Shown here: in pieces, positions 1-10,185 of the stretch
How the letters are laid out: each line of letters opens with the position of its first letter
How positions within the stretch are numbered: the first letter of the stretch is position 1
Assembly (NCBI RefSeq): GCF_000281045.1
Contig: NW_008246095.1
Location: 299,087 to 363,086, forward strand
DNA: 64,000 nt
Source: Saprolegnia diclina VS20
Taxonomy: Eukaryota > Oomycota > Saprolegniomycetes > Saprolegniales > Saprolegniaceae
Direction: 5' to 3'
Notes under the pieces: generated by a model
Told to the model about the DNA's origin: nothing
Seen by the model: only the letters and a program-made list of their open reading frames with translations
The model's database searches: none
Position numbers and translations under genes: made by a program

Positions 1-2
1 GC

Positions 3-3000
3 GCGCTCGAGAAGCTCGTTACGACCCGGGGTGGCTTGAGCTCGGAAGAAGCGCAGAAGCGGCTCGGCGAATGGGGCGCCAACGCGCTGCCAACACACAA
101 AGTCAACAAGCTCCTCGTCTTTCTCGGTTTTCTCTGGAACCCGCTCTCGTGGGCGATGGAAGTGGCCGCCATCCTCTCGATCATCCTGCTGGATTACCCC
201 GATTTTGGATTGATCCTCGCGCTGCTTTTGCTCAATGCCGGCATTGGCTTTTTCGAAGAGATCCAAGCGGGCGACGCGGTCGCTGCGCTCATGGGCCAGC
301 TCGCGCCGGAAGCCAAGGTGCTGCGCGACGGCGTCATGATCAACACCCCCGCTGCGCACCTCGTGCCCGGCGATGTGATTCGCATCCGGCTCGGCGATGT
401 GCTCCCGGCCGACGTCAAGTTTCTCGAAGGTGACGCTGTCAAGATCGACCAGTCGTCGCTGACTGGCGAGTCGCTCCCCGTGACAAAGCGGGAAGGCGAT
501 GAAGGCTACTCGGGCTCGATCTGCAAGCAAGGCGAGATCGAGGCCGTCGTGACGTGCACGGGCGTGCACACGTTTCTCGGTCGGGCGGCCGAGCAGATTG
601 CCGGCGCCGACAGTCACGGGCGGCTCCAAGAGGTGTTGACGACGGTCGGCAACTTTTGCATGGTGTCGATCATCGTCTGGTGCATCATCGAGCTCATCGT
701 GCAGCTCGGCGGCCGCGCGAACGAGAACCCGTGCCTTCTCAAGAACGACGGCTGCCTCGGCGTCGCCAACATCCTCGTGCTCATCGTCGGCGGCATCCCA
801 GTCGCGATGCCCACCGTGCTCTCGGTGACATTGGCAATTGGGTCGTCGGCGCTCGCGAGGGAAAATGCAATCGTGACGCGCCTCACGTCGATTGAAGAGA
901 TGGCGTCGATGGAGATCCTCTGCTCGGACAAGACGGGAACGCTCACGCTCAACAAGCTCTCCGTCGATATGGACAACTTGATCCCGTACAACGACTATGC
1001 AGCCGACGACATTCTCAAGTACGGGGCGCTGGCGGCCCGCATCGAGAACAACGAAGCCATTGACGTCGTCTGCTTCAACACATACCCGGGCCACAACACG
1101 CTCTGGCAACAGTATACGCTCCTGCACTACACGCCGTTCGACCCGATCACGAAGCGAACGATCGCCAAGATCAAGGAGAATGCGACCGGTCGGATCTTCC
1201 GCACGTGCAAAGGCGCGCCGCAAGTTTGCTTGGACATGGATGCCAACGCCGATAGTCTCCGGAGCGAAGTCGAGAGGCGCATTAATGAATTCGCCGGCCG
1301 CGGCTACCGCGGGCTCGGCGTTGCGTTTGCCCCGGACGATGTACCACTCGAAGACGCGTCGTGGCGCCTCGTGGGGCTTCTGCCGCTCTTTGATCCGCCC
1401 AGGCACGATACGGCCGAGACTATCCGGAAGGCGCTCGAGCTCGGCGTGTCGGTCAAGATGGTCACGGGCGACCACCGCGTGATTGCGATCGAAACGTGCC
1501 GCCAGCTCGGCATGCCCACCAACATTTTGGACACGTCGTTCTTCAACAGTACGCCGCCCGCCGGCGTCAACCTCGCGCAAATGGTGTACGAGACAGACGG
1601 CTTTGCGCAGGTGTTTCCCGAGCACAAGTTTGAGATTGTGCGGCTGCTGCAATCGCTCAACAAAGTCGTGGGGATGACCGGCGACGGCGTCAACGATGCG
1701 CCGGCATTAGCCCAAGCCGACATTGGCATTGCAGTCGATGACGCGACCGACGCCGCGCGCGCCGCCGCCGACATTGTGCTCGTGTCGCCAGGCCTCTCGG
1801 TCATCATCACGGCCATTCGCCTCTCGCGCGAGATCTTTTTGCGCATGAAGAACTACGCCATGTACTCGGTGGCCATGACGGTCCGGATCGTGTGCACGTT
1901 TGGCTTGCTCACGATCGGCTTCAACTGGTACTTTCCAACGATCCTCGTCGTAATCCTAGCGATTCTCAACGACGGTACGATTCTGACGATCGCAAAAGAC
2001 AATGTGACCGCGTCCCGAACGCCCGACTCGTGGAAGCTCAAGCACGTCTTTATCGCATCCATCTGCTTTGGGCTCTGGCTCACGCTCTCGTCCGTCGTGC
2101 TCTTTGCCATCGTGTACCGCACAACAGCGTTTGCGGGGTTTCTCGGCGCCGAGAATCTCTGTGTGAGCTGCCTCAAGAGCCACTGCGACGCGTACTTCAC
2201 CAAGCAAATCCAGCTCTGCACGCGCCAGTTTGGGAAATCGATGGTCTGTGGCGAGCTCGACGGGTCCGTGCCCCTCAACGTACAGCGCGACGCCTTGTCG
2301 GCCAACCGCGCGCGCTACATTGCCGGCTACTGGGAGGCCTACACCGTCTACACGGCCGGTGAGACCCGCGACGATCTCTTCACCGACCTCTCGGGCAGCC
2401 ATATCAACGACCTGCCGTACACGCCGAGCGCCAACGACGTCTATAACCAGTTTGTCACGCAGTATACAGCGACATCGGTCGACGACGCGCTCGATGGCAA
2501 CGGCGTCGGGCTCGTCGGCCACGACTTTGTACCGCTCACGAACGGCGCCAGCTTTTGCGATTTTATGTGGAGCTACGCCAACTTCAACAGTACATGGACA
2601 AAAGACTTCCGCGTCATTGGCCCCGGCCGGCAAAAGAAAGATGGCATCTTGCGCGCGCTCATGTACACGCAAGTGTCGATCTCGGGCCAAGCCCTCATCT
2701 TTGTGACGCGCACGGCCGGCATCAACACGTGGTTCTTTGCTGAGAAGCCGTGCACCCTCTTGCTGCTCGCGTTTGTCGGCGCCCAAGTCGTCGCTTCGCT
2801 CATTGGGTACTTTGGGTTTCACGGGTACCCGAGCGACCGCATCGCGATTATCGGCTGCGGCGGCGGCTACCTCTTGATCGCGTGGCTCTGGTCGATCGTG
2901 TGGCAGTTTCCGCTCGACTTGATCAAGTTTGCCGTCAACTACGTCCTCCAAACGCGCGCGTACACGTCGACGGCCTTTGACTCGCGCATCAATGCCGGGC

Positions 3001-3092
3001 ACCCGACGATGGCGCACGCGCGCGTCACGAGCCGCGTCCGCACCGAGCGGGCCATCTCGACGTCGCGGGCCGTCCCGACTGCCACCAGCTGA
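3..3092 (+). CDS. Plasma-membrane H+-ATPase (P3A type), 5' partial
   Basis: ATP-driven proton export across the plasma membrane. The frame is open from the first bases of the window and no ATG precedes the conserved N-terminal region, so the start lies upstream and the gene is cut by the window edge. Visible are the TGES motif of the actuator domain, the phosphorylation motif DKTGTLT (Asp codon at 927), a GDGVNDAP hinge motif and the membrane motif LNDGT that carries the Asp used for proton transfer in this family. The block LMYTQVSISGQALIFVTR matches membrane segment 8 of plant and fungal pumps. Between segments 7 and 8 lies an unusually long, Cys-containing loop (about 2130-2650). From memory, a comparable insertion of about 155 residues was described in Phytophthora PnPMA1, which supports an oomycete origin. 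The C-terminal tail is short and Arg/Ser/Thr-rich. Confidence 0.95.
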   Translation, partial: ALEKLVTTRGGLSSEEAQKRLGEWGANALPTHKVNKLLVFLGFLWNPLSWAMEVAAILSIILLDYPDFGLILALLLLNAGIGFFEEIQAGDAVAALMGQLAPEAKVLRDGVMINTPAAHLVPGDVIRIRLGDVLPADVKFLEGDAVKIDQSSLTGESLPVTKREGDEGYSGSICKQGEIEAVVTCTGVHTFLGRAAEQIAGADSHGRLQEVLTTVGNFCMVSIIVWCIIELIVQLGGRANENPCLLKNDGCLGVANILVLIVGGIPVAMPTVLSVTLAIGSSALARENAIVTRLTSIEEMASMEILCSDKTGTLTLNKLSVDMDNLIPYNDYAADDILKYGALAARIENNEAIDVVCFNTYPGHNTLWQQYTLLHYTPFDPITKRTIAKIKENATGRIFRTCKGAPQVCLDMDANADSLRSEVERRINEFAGRGYRGLGVAFAPDDVPLEDASWRLVGLLPLFDPPRHDTAETIRKALELGVSVKMVTGDHRVIAIETCRQLGMPTNILDTSFFNSTPPAGVNLAQMVYETDGFAQVFPEHKFEIVRLLQSLNKVVGMTGDGVNDAPALAQADIGIAVDDATDAARAAADIVLVSPGLSVIITAIRLSREIFLRMKNYAMYSVAMTVRIVCTFGLLTIGFNWYFPTILVVILAILNDGTILTIAKDNVTASRTPDSWKLKHVFIASICFGLWLTLSSVVLFAIVYRTTAFAGFLGAENLCVSCLKSHCDAYFTKQIQLCTRQFGKSMVCGELDGSVPLNVQRDALSANRARYIAGYWEAYTVYTAGETRDDLFTDLSGSHINDLPYTPSANDVYNQFVTQYTATSVDDALDGNGVGLVGHDFVPLTNGASFCDFMWSYANFNSTWTKDFRVIGPGRQKKDGILRALMYTQVSISGQALIFVTRTAGINTWFFAEKPCTLLLLAFVGAQVVASLIGYFGFHGYPSDRIAIIGCGGGYLLIAWLWSIVWQFPLDLIKFAVNYVLQTRAYTSTAFDSRINAGHPTMAHARVTSRVRTERAISTSRAVPTATS

Positions 3093-3097
3093 GTCTC

Positions 3098-3140
3098 GGA
3101 ACCCTACCCCTAAAACCATAAACCCTAACCCGAAACCAGG
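3098..3140. repeat. Telomere-like CCCTAA-type degenerate tract
   Basis: Just after the ATPase stop there are several imperfect units of the form AACCCTA / TAAACCCTAA / AACCCGAAACC. They resemble the CCCTAAA telomere repeat used by many stramenopiles and plants. Only about 40 bp is present and the units are diverged, so this is at most an interstitial remnant or part of the 3' UTR. Confidence 0.5.
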
Positions 3141-3275
3141 GCGATTCCGTCGCACTGCCTTGCATCGTTTGATTGAAAAATAGAAAACTCCATACACCGA
3201 CTCTGTTCTTGTCTCTACGTGGCAACGATGCACTGTCCGCAGCTCGCGATGAGCTATGAGTCATACCTCGTCGCG

Positions 3276-3332
3276 GGCTGCTCATGGTAGCGCCACGTCA
3301 TAACTCATGACGTGGCGCTACCACGAGCAGCC
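3276..3332. repeat. Inverted repeat, 26-bp arms, 5-bp loop
   Basis: The left arm (3276-3301) and right arm (3307-3332) are reverse complements with one mismatch, and the inner 17 bp are perfect (tggtagcgccacgtcat against its complement). The loop is 5 bp. It lies between the ends of two converging genes, so it could act as a 3'-end hairpin for either. The core gccacgtcat returns in palindromes inside two introns of this window (32968-32989 and 60408-60429). Confidence 0.85.
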
Positions 3333-3517
3333 ACACGTGTCGTGTGGGGCAAGGCCATAAGGCCCAGCGACCACTGTTGATGGTCTCAGTGTCAAGCACA
3401 ACAACAGTCCAGATGCCATACGATAGAAAGGTGCGTGAGTTTAGCTGGCACAGGAAGACATATGACGTTGGTGGCGGGATTAAAGGTGCGCAATTGTTAT
3501 TCGATCCAGTGAGGTAG

Positions 3518-5410
3518 CTACATTTGACCGGCAAAGTTGGCGCGATCGAGCGTCGCTTCGTGGAGACTCCACTTGGACGTGATCTTGCGGCGGTGCGTGC
3601 AAAACTCGACGCAGCCGTCGCCAGTAATGTCCATGTCCCCGTACTTGCTCTTCGTGCCGTAGAGACCGCCAAACGAGAAGGGCTCGCTACACGCAACTTT
3701 GAGTTTGTCGACAAAATGCGGTCGCGTACCGGGGCACGGGCACGCCAATGTTGACGCCAATCATTGCGGCTTGGAAGCGGGACGCAAAGTGCTCGGCGTG
3801 GCCGCCATGGCTCGTGTAAATGCACGCAGCGTTCCCAAAGGGCGACGCATTCTCGATCGCGAGTGCCTCGTCCGCCGAGTGCACCTACAGGAATGACGTT
3901 CTCTGTACATTCACGCAGCACACTACCTTGTACACAGAGAGCACGGGGCCAAAGATCTCGTCGTGCATGGCTGCGTCGGCCGGGTTGGTGTGCAGCAGCA
4001 CCGTCGGCCCGACCCAGTACCCTAACCCGCTTCGGTAAATAGGCACTAAAATGAAGTGTCGCCTACCGTGCCCCGCGGTCTCGGTGGCCCACGCTCGGCC
4101 ATCGACGAGTACGGTCGCGCCGCTGGCTTCGGCGTCGTTGATGTACTTGAGAATGCTACGCCCACAACGTCAGCAACGGTATTTCAGCGCATAGACGGAC
4201 CGTTTCTGGGACACGGCGTCAATGATGGCGCCGACCTGGCCCGCGCCCGTCCCGCGCATGAGGTTGCGCGCACGCTGCACGACCGACTCGAGGAGCTCGT
4301 GGCAGTTGCCGACGAGGAGCAAGACGGACGCCGCCATGCAGCGCTGGCCAGCGCAGCCCGCAAACGAAGCCACAATGTCTTTGGACGCAAGGTCCAGGTC
4401 GGCGTCGGGAAGCGCAACGAGGTGGTTCTTGGCGCCACCGAGCGCCAGCACACGCTTGTCCAAGGCCCGGCAGCGGCGGGCGATCTTTTGCGCGACCGGC
4501 GACGATCCGACAAAGGTCACCTACGACGTTCGACATTGTGGGGCATTGTTGGAGGTGGAGAGTCGTCGTACGGCTGCCACGTCGGGGTGGTCGCACAGGC
4601 TCGTCACCGCTTCGGCTTGGCCGTGCACAATCTGCCAGAGGTCTGAGCCTCCCGTCTCTATCGATAGAATCCGGAATGGATACCTGGAAGACTCCCGGGG
4701 GTACGCCAGCCTCGGACAGAAAGCTCGCGACGCGTGTCATTGTGATCGGCACCTACATCGAGTTGGCTCGTCCAGCGATGTGGATCGCAGGTGCTACCTT
4801 CTCCGACGGCTTCAAGATGACGCAGTTGCCTGTCGTGAGCGCAATCGGGACTGTCCACATGGGCACCATGATCGGAAAGTTGAAGGGCACGATCGAGGCA
4901 ATGACCCCAAGCGGGGCGCGCGTCTCCTGGCAGGTAATGCCGCGGGACACCTCGAGCGTCTTGCCTTGCAGAAGCTGCGGCAGCGAACACGCATACTCGA
5001 CGGTCTCGTTGCCCTATGCTCACGCAGTTATGTTATGTGGCGTCGACAGACAGCCACACGCGTACCTTGATGACGCTGGCGAGCGCCTCCGACTTGTTCT
5101 TGCCGTTCTCCAGCACCACAAGATCGGCGAGCTCGTCGGCGTGCTTGCGCATGAGCTCGTGGAACTTGAGCATGATGGCCGCCCGCGCCTTGACGGTGAG
5201 GCCGCTCCAGCCAGGCAGCGCCTTCTTGGCATGCTCAACGGCGACTGCAACGTCGGCGGCGGTCGACACGGCGACCTTGCCGATGATCGCGCCCGTGACT
5301 GGGCTCTCAATGTCGAGGTACGCGCCGCTAGTGGGCGCCGCAAAGCGGCCGTGGACGTAGTTGTCGCACGTATACGACGTCTTGAGCTTCTTGGACGGAC
5401 TCTCGGGCAT
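3518..5410 (-). CDS. Methylmalonate-semialdehyde dehydrogenase (ALDH6 family), multi-exon
   Basis: CoA-dependent oxidation of malonate/methylmalonate semialdehyde in valine and pyrimidine breakdown. Joining six or so exons gives a full ALDH6-like protein: N-terminal VTGAIIGKV, the block IVPFNFPIMVPMW, the Rossmann motif FVGSSPVA, LGGAKNH (this subfamily has Asn-His where other ALDHs carry the catalytic Glu), the nucleophile motif GCAGQRCMA, and the end FSFGGLYGTKSKYGD..KITSKW. The splice between GVPVP and REPFSFGG uses a GTACGC donor and a GTGTAG acceptor. The start at 5410 (MPESPSKK) is the first ATG before conserved sequence. It gives no obvious mitochondrial presequence, although this enzyme is normally mitochondrial. 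A further in-frame ATG at 5542 would add an Arg/Lys-rich extension. Three CCAAT boxes lie just upstream. Confidence 0.9.
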
Positions 5411-5489
5411 GCTTGTCGACCTCTGTTTTTCCGACTGACGACGAGATTTCTTGCCTTCTTGAAGTTGGGCAAGCTTCGATGCTTTTCGG

Positions 5490-5565
5490 CCAATCCCACG
5501 CGCGTATCTTTCATCGGAACCAATCCAAGAACTGATAGCCACGGAATTCCATGCTTTCCACCAAT
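5490..5565 (-). promoter_or_regulatory. Triple CCAAT box upstream of the ALDH6 gene
   Basis: CCAAT pentamers lie at 5490-5494, 5520-5524 and 5561-5565, that is 80, 110 and 151 bp before the preferred start codon. Two are followed by CC and one by CAG. Clusters like this recur upstream of several genes here and are candidate NF-Y sites. If the upstream ATG at 5542 were used, two of the boxes would lie inside the transcript. Confidence 0.5.
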
Positions 5566-6192
5566 CAGACGTCGTGTATCCACGGGGAGATCAGATTGCG
5601 ATCCTCCACCACGTGGCAAAATGGCAAGAGAAGCCGGCAGAAATCAGGGCAACCAAGAAGGGCAACCAAGAACAGCCACCAAGGTACGTGGGGTGGACGA
5701 CGAGACGCACCAAGACCGACCCCTTAGCGCACCACGTAGTATTATGCAAAGACAACGGGATGTACGCGGAAACGACGCATGAACGGAGGTGCTCACGCAT
5801 TAGTGCGGATGCCAATGACCGAAGAAGTGCATCGAGGCTCAGGATTCCCCGCGGCCGTAGCCGTACGGCGTGGCCGTCAGTAATTCCAGGGTACTCGTTG
5901 ATGGCGCGCCGTTTTATACATCGTCGCAAAGGCCGCGGCCACGACCAGGTTGGACCAGGCCCCCCCACGGGTTATAGTAAAACGAGGACACTGTGGTATC
6001 GCGTAGAGAGAGTGGGCAGCTGCTTCGTACGCCGCCGACGTGGCCGCCGACAGCCTCCGTGTGCGACGACGACGACGGCATAAGCCGCGATTCCAAATAT
6101 TTTGATTTTGAAATGAAAAAGAGCCGCGCTCCGTGCACTACGGAGCGCCGTGTGTATATTTCGGGCATACAATAATAAATAGAGGCTGCTGT
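5566..6192. other. Intergenic, no gene seen
   Basis: I see no conserved protein segment on either strand. A short stretch near 5640-5685 repeats the word AACCAAGAA. The bases directly below 6193 form the 3' flank of the PX-RING gene, with an AATAATAAATAG stretch that could hold a polyadenylation region for the opposite strand. Confidence 0.5.
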
Positions 6193-6951
6193 CTAGACGA
6201 TGTAGCCGGCGAAAGCCTCGGTGCGGCACATGGGGCACGTGTGCTGCGTCTCGAACCACTCCAAGATGCACTCTTGGTGGAACTCGTGGCCGCACGGGAG
6301 TTGGAACACGCTGTCTTTCGCGCCATCTCGATGGTCTTCGAGGCAGATCGCGCACGGTTCGGTTGTCGCAACAGTTGTCGTCGTCGGGCGGCAGTTCATT
6401 CGCGTCGGCACGGCGAGCGCGTGGCCGAGGAGGCGGTAGATCTCATTGAGTTGCTCCGTCTCAAAGTACGAGTCGTTCGATGGGTCGCGGAGCTCGAGGC
6501 AGGAGCTTCGAAGCTGCATGAGGTGCGCGACAAACTCCTTGAGGCCGATGAGGCGCTCCTGCACGATATTGGTCGTGTCGAGCCCGAGCCGCTTGGGCGG
6601 AAACTTGGCAGAAACGACTGGCGCCAAGAGCGCCACAACGCGGTCGGTCTGGCGTGCGCCCTTGAGCTTGAGCGCGTGCTTGTACATGCGCTGGAGCTGC
6701 GTCCGGACGTAATAGAGGTCCGAGTATCGGCGCTTCATGGACCACCAGACGTGCGAATTCGGGCACATGACGGTGAGCGAGTAGTACGTGACGAGGTGGC
6801 CGTAGGCCTGGGAGAGCGTTTGCTTGGCGCTCGACCGGATGCTCACGAGGGTCAATGGCTTGGTCAGTGGACGCATTTTGGAAACTGCGAGTGTCTTTGG
6901 TTTGCTCGCCGCGGTGTCGCAGCGGCGCCCACTGTCACATGCTGGGACCAT
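6193..6951 (-). CDS. PX domain plus RING-H2 finger protein
   Basis: A single-exon protein of 252 residues. The middle reads like a phox-homology (PX) domain: the basic RRYSDLYY motif, a proline-containing FPPKRLG and a following helix with ERLIGLKEF, as in phosphoinositide-binding PX modules. The C-terminus is a complete RING-H2 finger: CAIC, then CGHEFHQEC, then CPMC, giving the C3H2C3 ligand order. The likely role is an E3 ubiquitin ligase recruited to PI3P-bearing endosomes; that is inference from the domains. I chose the ATG at 6951 because the sequence becomes protein-like there. A second ATG at 6876 (MRPLTKP) would drop 25 residues and still keep both domains. Upstream sequence in the same frame lacks coding character. 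Confidence 0.85.
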   Translation of the reverse strand: MVPACDSGRRCDTAASKPKTLAVSKMRPLTKPLTLVSIRSSAKQTLSQAYGHLVTYYSLTVMCPNSHVWWSMKRRYSDLYYVRTQLQRMYKHALKLKGARQTDRVVALLAPVVSAKFPPKRLGLDTTNIVQERLIGLKEFVAHLMQLRSSCLELRDPSNDSYFETEQLNEIYRLLGHALAVPTRMNCRPTTTTVATTEPCAICLEDHRDGAKDSVFQLPCGHEFHQECILEWFETQHTCPMCRTEAFAGYIV

Positions 6952-7001
6952 GCTGATTTTGTATGCCACTCGTTCGAGATACTTGCATTTAATGCATTCT
7001 G

Positions 7002-7061
7002 ATTGGCGCTTGCGTTTTGATGCTGCGTCGGGATTGGCTGTATCTTTTGGAACGCACCAAT
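7002..7061 (-). promoter_or_regulatory. Triple CCAAT box upstream of the PX-RING gene
   Basis: ATTGG at 7002-7006 and 7033-7037 and CCAAT at 7057-7061 lie 50-110 bp before the preferred start. Both orientations are used. Spacing is about 30 and 24 bp, close to three and two helical turns. Confidence 0.5.
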
Positions 7062-9072
7062 CAGATGCTGTGGACACCAGATTCGGCGCGCCGGTTTGCA
7101 GGCGCGACAAGAATCGGGTTATCGCAGTGTTATCGCAGGTCCATGCCCTTTGGGTTCCATGCAGGCGAGACCACCAAAATGGTCCTGACGCTCTGCACAA
7201 ATGGCGACAACTTGCAGCGCGAGACGTCGAGTGCGTGCGCGGAACGCGTTGGCACAAGGAGGAGGCCAGTCGGGCGCAAAAACCGGCAACGTGCGACGAA
7301 ACACGCATTTCGCGTGCGCGTCGGTTGGATTCGAAGCCTGGACGTTGAAGCAACCCAATGCGTGAATCTAATCCTGGATCGGCCATCTGCTTGGCGCAGG
7401 ATTAGATGTGCAGGTGCGGGGCAATATCCTACCACGGTGCCGCACACGACACATTTGGCGCCTGTCTTCTCGTCCAGTACACATCGAGGTTTCAATTGCG
7501 AAAAGCGATGGGCATGTCGCCACGTCATAGCAAGCACTTTTGTTGAGCCTTACGCAAGCGTCCTACGCTATGAAAGGCAGCTGCTCGTCAAACGGTTTGG
7601 CCAACGTCTTGTACGCCCGAAGAGAAGCATGTCGCGAAGCGCGCCCTTTGCAACCGATGAACATGAACACGCAATGGCAACAAAAACCCGCGCGTTTTTC
7701 TCCAAACGAAACAATCAAAAGAGTATCTTTGGCCGCGTCGGCAACCGACTTCAACGTCGGCAGCGACGCCCCAGCAGTGCCAAGCGACGACGAAGCGAGT
7801 ACACTGTATGCGGCTTCGAATGCCCTTTTTGTTCAACAAGTATGCGGACGCGATTGCACGACCAGGCGCCGAGAACCAGTGTTTGGATCGTGTAATCCCG
7901 TGTCGCCGGCCCCATCGAAGGTGTCGTTTGCGTGTGGTTGAAGAACGAGCTGACAGCGGCTGTTATAACGATACTCCGTGAGTGGAGTTGTGGCCATAGA
8001 AATCACTACACCACGTAGACGAACGCCAACAATCTCGTAGAAAAGACGAAGCTTCTTTTGGATGGACGGAAATAGCGAATCAAGTACCCAAGCCCGCGCC
8101 GTCCACAGGATTGGCTCGACAACGTGCCGAAGTGCACGTTTTGTTTGGTCTTGTAGCAGCCCTCGCTGCAACCTCTACAGTACGACTACGAGCATTCGAG
8201 GTCCATGTTCGCTTGGACAAGGCAGGCTCTTTGCATACCAATACTCCGCAGAAACAGCACACATGATGTTGGTGATGTTGGTTGCTTTGGGAAGATACTC
8301 GCTGAGTCATTGGCCTTTGAGTCATCATCACCTGCTGGCGCGAACATTTATGTGCCGAGCGTTTTCGGTGCTGGCCATAATTGGGGTCCTGGGTGCCACG
8401 AGGCAATTCGAGACGCCAAGACACGCAGTGTCAGTTGCATCACGTTGCCTTGTACGTGACTGTTGGTCGCCGCACGGTTGGTCGGTGCGCACTGCAAGCG
8501 TGCGGGACACCGCCAACAACCCTCGTTGTCGACACGTGCGGCGTCACCACTTGGCGAGAAAGTTCGAACAATTGGCGCGCCCTTTGAGCAACCAATCACG
8601 TGGCGCGCTCATTAAGATCGTCGCCCCGCGATCTTTTGCAACGCTGTGGATCGCTCGTTCGGGGTCGACAAGCTGGGGCCCACTGCATACAGCACTTGCC
8701 ATATCGTGCAGATCGCCCACGTGCAGTTTTAGCACGATACGACGAGCAAACAACAGCTTCTACAAGCATATTAATGTGTCTACCACTAGACAAAATACGA
8801 GTGAAATACTTCGAGGGGGACCATCAATCTCTCCTAGGCCAAAGTTTCATGGGACGTCGAGGCAAGACGCGCCACCACCTGTGACCAGAGGCGTCCCGCA
8901 CCAGCGGGGGTTTTGTTTCGAACCAATCACACACGCCGCGTGGGACCAAACATTCCAAGTTCGAAGGCTTGGTGGCCGCTGAAAACGCCGGGACGGGAAG
9001 ATTCGTCATCGCGCTTCGATCACAAACGCCAGCGCACAAGTCGATTTGGTCCATCTCGGCTACATCGTTTGA
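7062..9072. other. 2-kb stretch without a recognisable gene
   Basis: Open frames here are short, overlap on all frames and show no family motif or the GC-ending codon bias of the neighbouring genes. CCAAT boxes at 8592-8596 and 8923-8927 probably belong to the regulator that starts at 9073. A single gccacgtcat word occurs at 7519. The stretch may hold untranslated exons, a decayed gene or a non-coding RNA, but I can support none of these. Confidence 0.5.
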
Positions 9073-9972
9073 ATGAACGAGCCCACGTATACGATGCCGC
9101 CGCTGCAGTTTGCCCTCCAAGGTGGCTTGCCAGCGCCGATGCCGACGCCGAAAGCCAAGGCCAAGGCGTCGAGTCCCGAGTCGCCGATCAAGAAGCGCAA
9201 CGTGGGCGTACCCAAGTTTCTTCGGTTTCTCTACGAAATCCTCGAGAAGGAAGACAAGAGCGTCATTTGCTGGTCGCACAAAGGCACGGCGTTCCAGATC
9301 CGCAAGCCGGATGCGCTCGCCCACACCATTCTACCGCGCTACTTCAAGCACAACAAAGTATCGAGCTTCCAGCGCCAGCTCAACTACTTTGGCTTCAAAA
9401 AGTGGACCAAGACGCAGACAGTCGTGTGCACGTTCAGCCACCCCAACTTTGTGCAGCATCGACCCGACGGGATCAAGCTCATCAAGCGCAAGGAGCGCGG
9501 GCTCGCCGAGATGACCACGACCACCAACGCCACCAACTGTCCTGGGCTGGTCGACGAGCGCCCACTGCCTTTTCCAAAAGAAGTGCGTCGCCAATCGTGG
9601 GCCCCGCGCGCCACATACGACCTCTACATGCACGGCGATCTCCTCCATGCGCAAACAAACATGCGCAAGCACAATGTCCATGTACCCGCGACGCCGTATG
9701 CGCCCGAGGCGTCGAGTACGACCTCGTCGTTCAGCACCGAATGGGGCGATGTCTTCTTGTACGGACCCCCCACCGTCGAGCCCGTGGGGTCGTCGTACTT
9801 TGATCTGTGGGACGACGACGGGACCGCGGCGTCGGCGTCGTACATGACACAAAGCGCCCCCATCGTGCACGAATTGCCGGCGCATCTGGTCACCATCAAG
9901 CACGACGACATGCTTCTGGATGGGTCCTACGACCCGTCGTGCGCGCGCTTCTGCCACGTGGCCGAGTTTTAG
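9073..9972 (+). CDS. Heat-shock-factor-type transcription regulator
   Basis: A nuclear DNA-binding regulator of 299 residues, single exon. Residues about 45-140 form a canonical HSF DNA-binding domain: the helix start VPKFLRFLYEIL, the WSHKGTAF strand, the recognition-helix block YFKHNKVSSFQRQLNYFGF, and the wing ending SHPNFVQH, then a basic KLIKRKER. A basic stretch before the domain (KAKAKASSPESPIKKR) could be a nuclear localisation signal. The remaining 150 residues are low in hydrophobic heptads; I see no HR-A/B trimerisation coiled coil. Gene targets cannot be read from the sequence. The start ATG is the first in frame and the stop is followed by an AT-rich 3' flank. Upstream CCAAT boxes are at 8592 and 8923. 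Confidence 0.93.
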   Translation: MNEPTYTMPPLQFALQGGLPAPMPTPKAKAKASSPESPIKKRNVGVPKFLRFLYEILEKEDKSVICWSHKGTAFQIRKPDALAHTILPRYFKHNKVSSFQRQLNYFGFKKWTKTQTVVCTFSHPNFVQHRPDGIKLIKRKERGLAEMTTTTNATNCPGLVDERPLPFPKEVRRQSWAPRATYDLYMHGDLLHAQTNMRKHNVHVPATPYAPEASSTTSSFSTEWGDVFLYGPPTVEPVGSSYFDLWDDDGTAASASYMTQSAPIVHELPAHLVTIKHDDMLLDGSYDPSCARFCHVAEF

Positions 9973-10185
9973 CCCTTTCGATTTGTTTGCATCTTTTTTC
10001 GCTGCTTTGGCTTGCGCATTTGCACCTTCTTCTCGCTCGTTTCAACGTATTTAATACTACCCTCTTTCGATCCAGAATGTGTTGCTGTCGCTGCCAGTTG
10101 TAGGGTAGACACCGGTTGCTCCAAGTAGCAAGACGCAGATAGTGGGGGTCGACCAAGGGTACTTTAAGCCCTTGGGGGCGCCGAG

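Noticed and set aside
36-38. A start codon (TTG) for the H+-ATPase
   Set aside because: The same frame is open back to the window edge and the N-terminal cytosolic part is missing, so the gene simply begins upstream.
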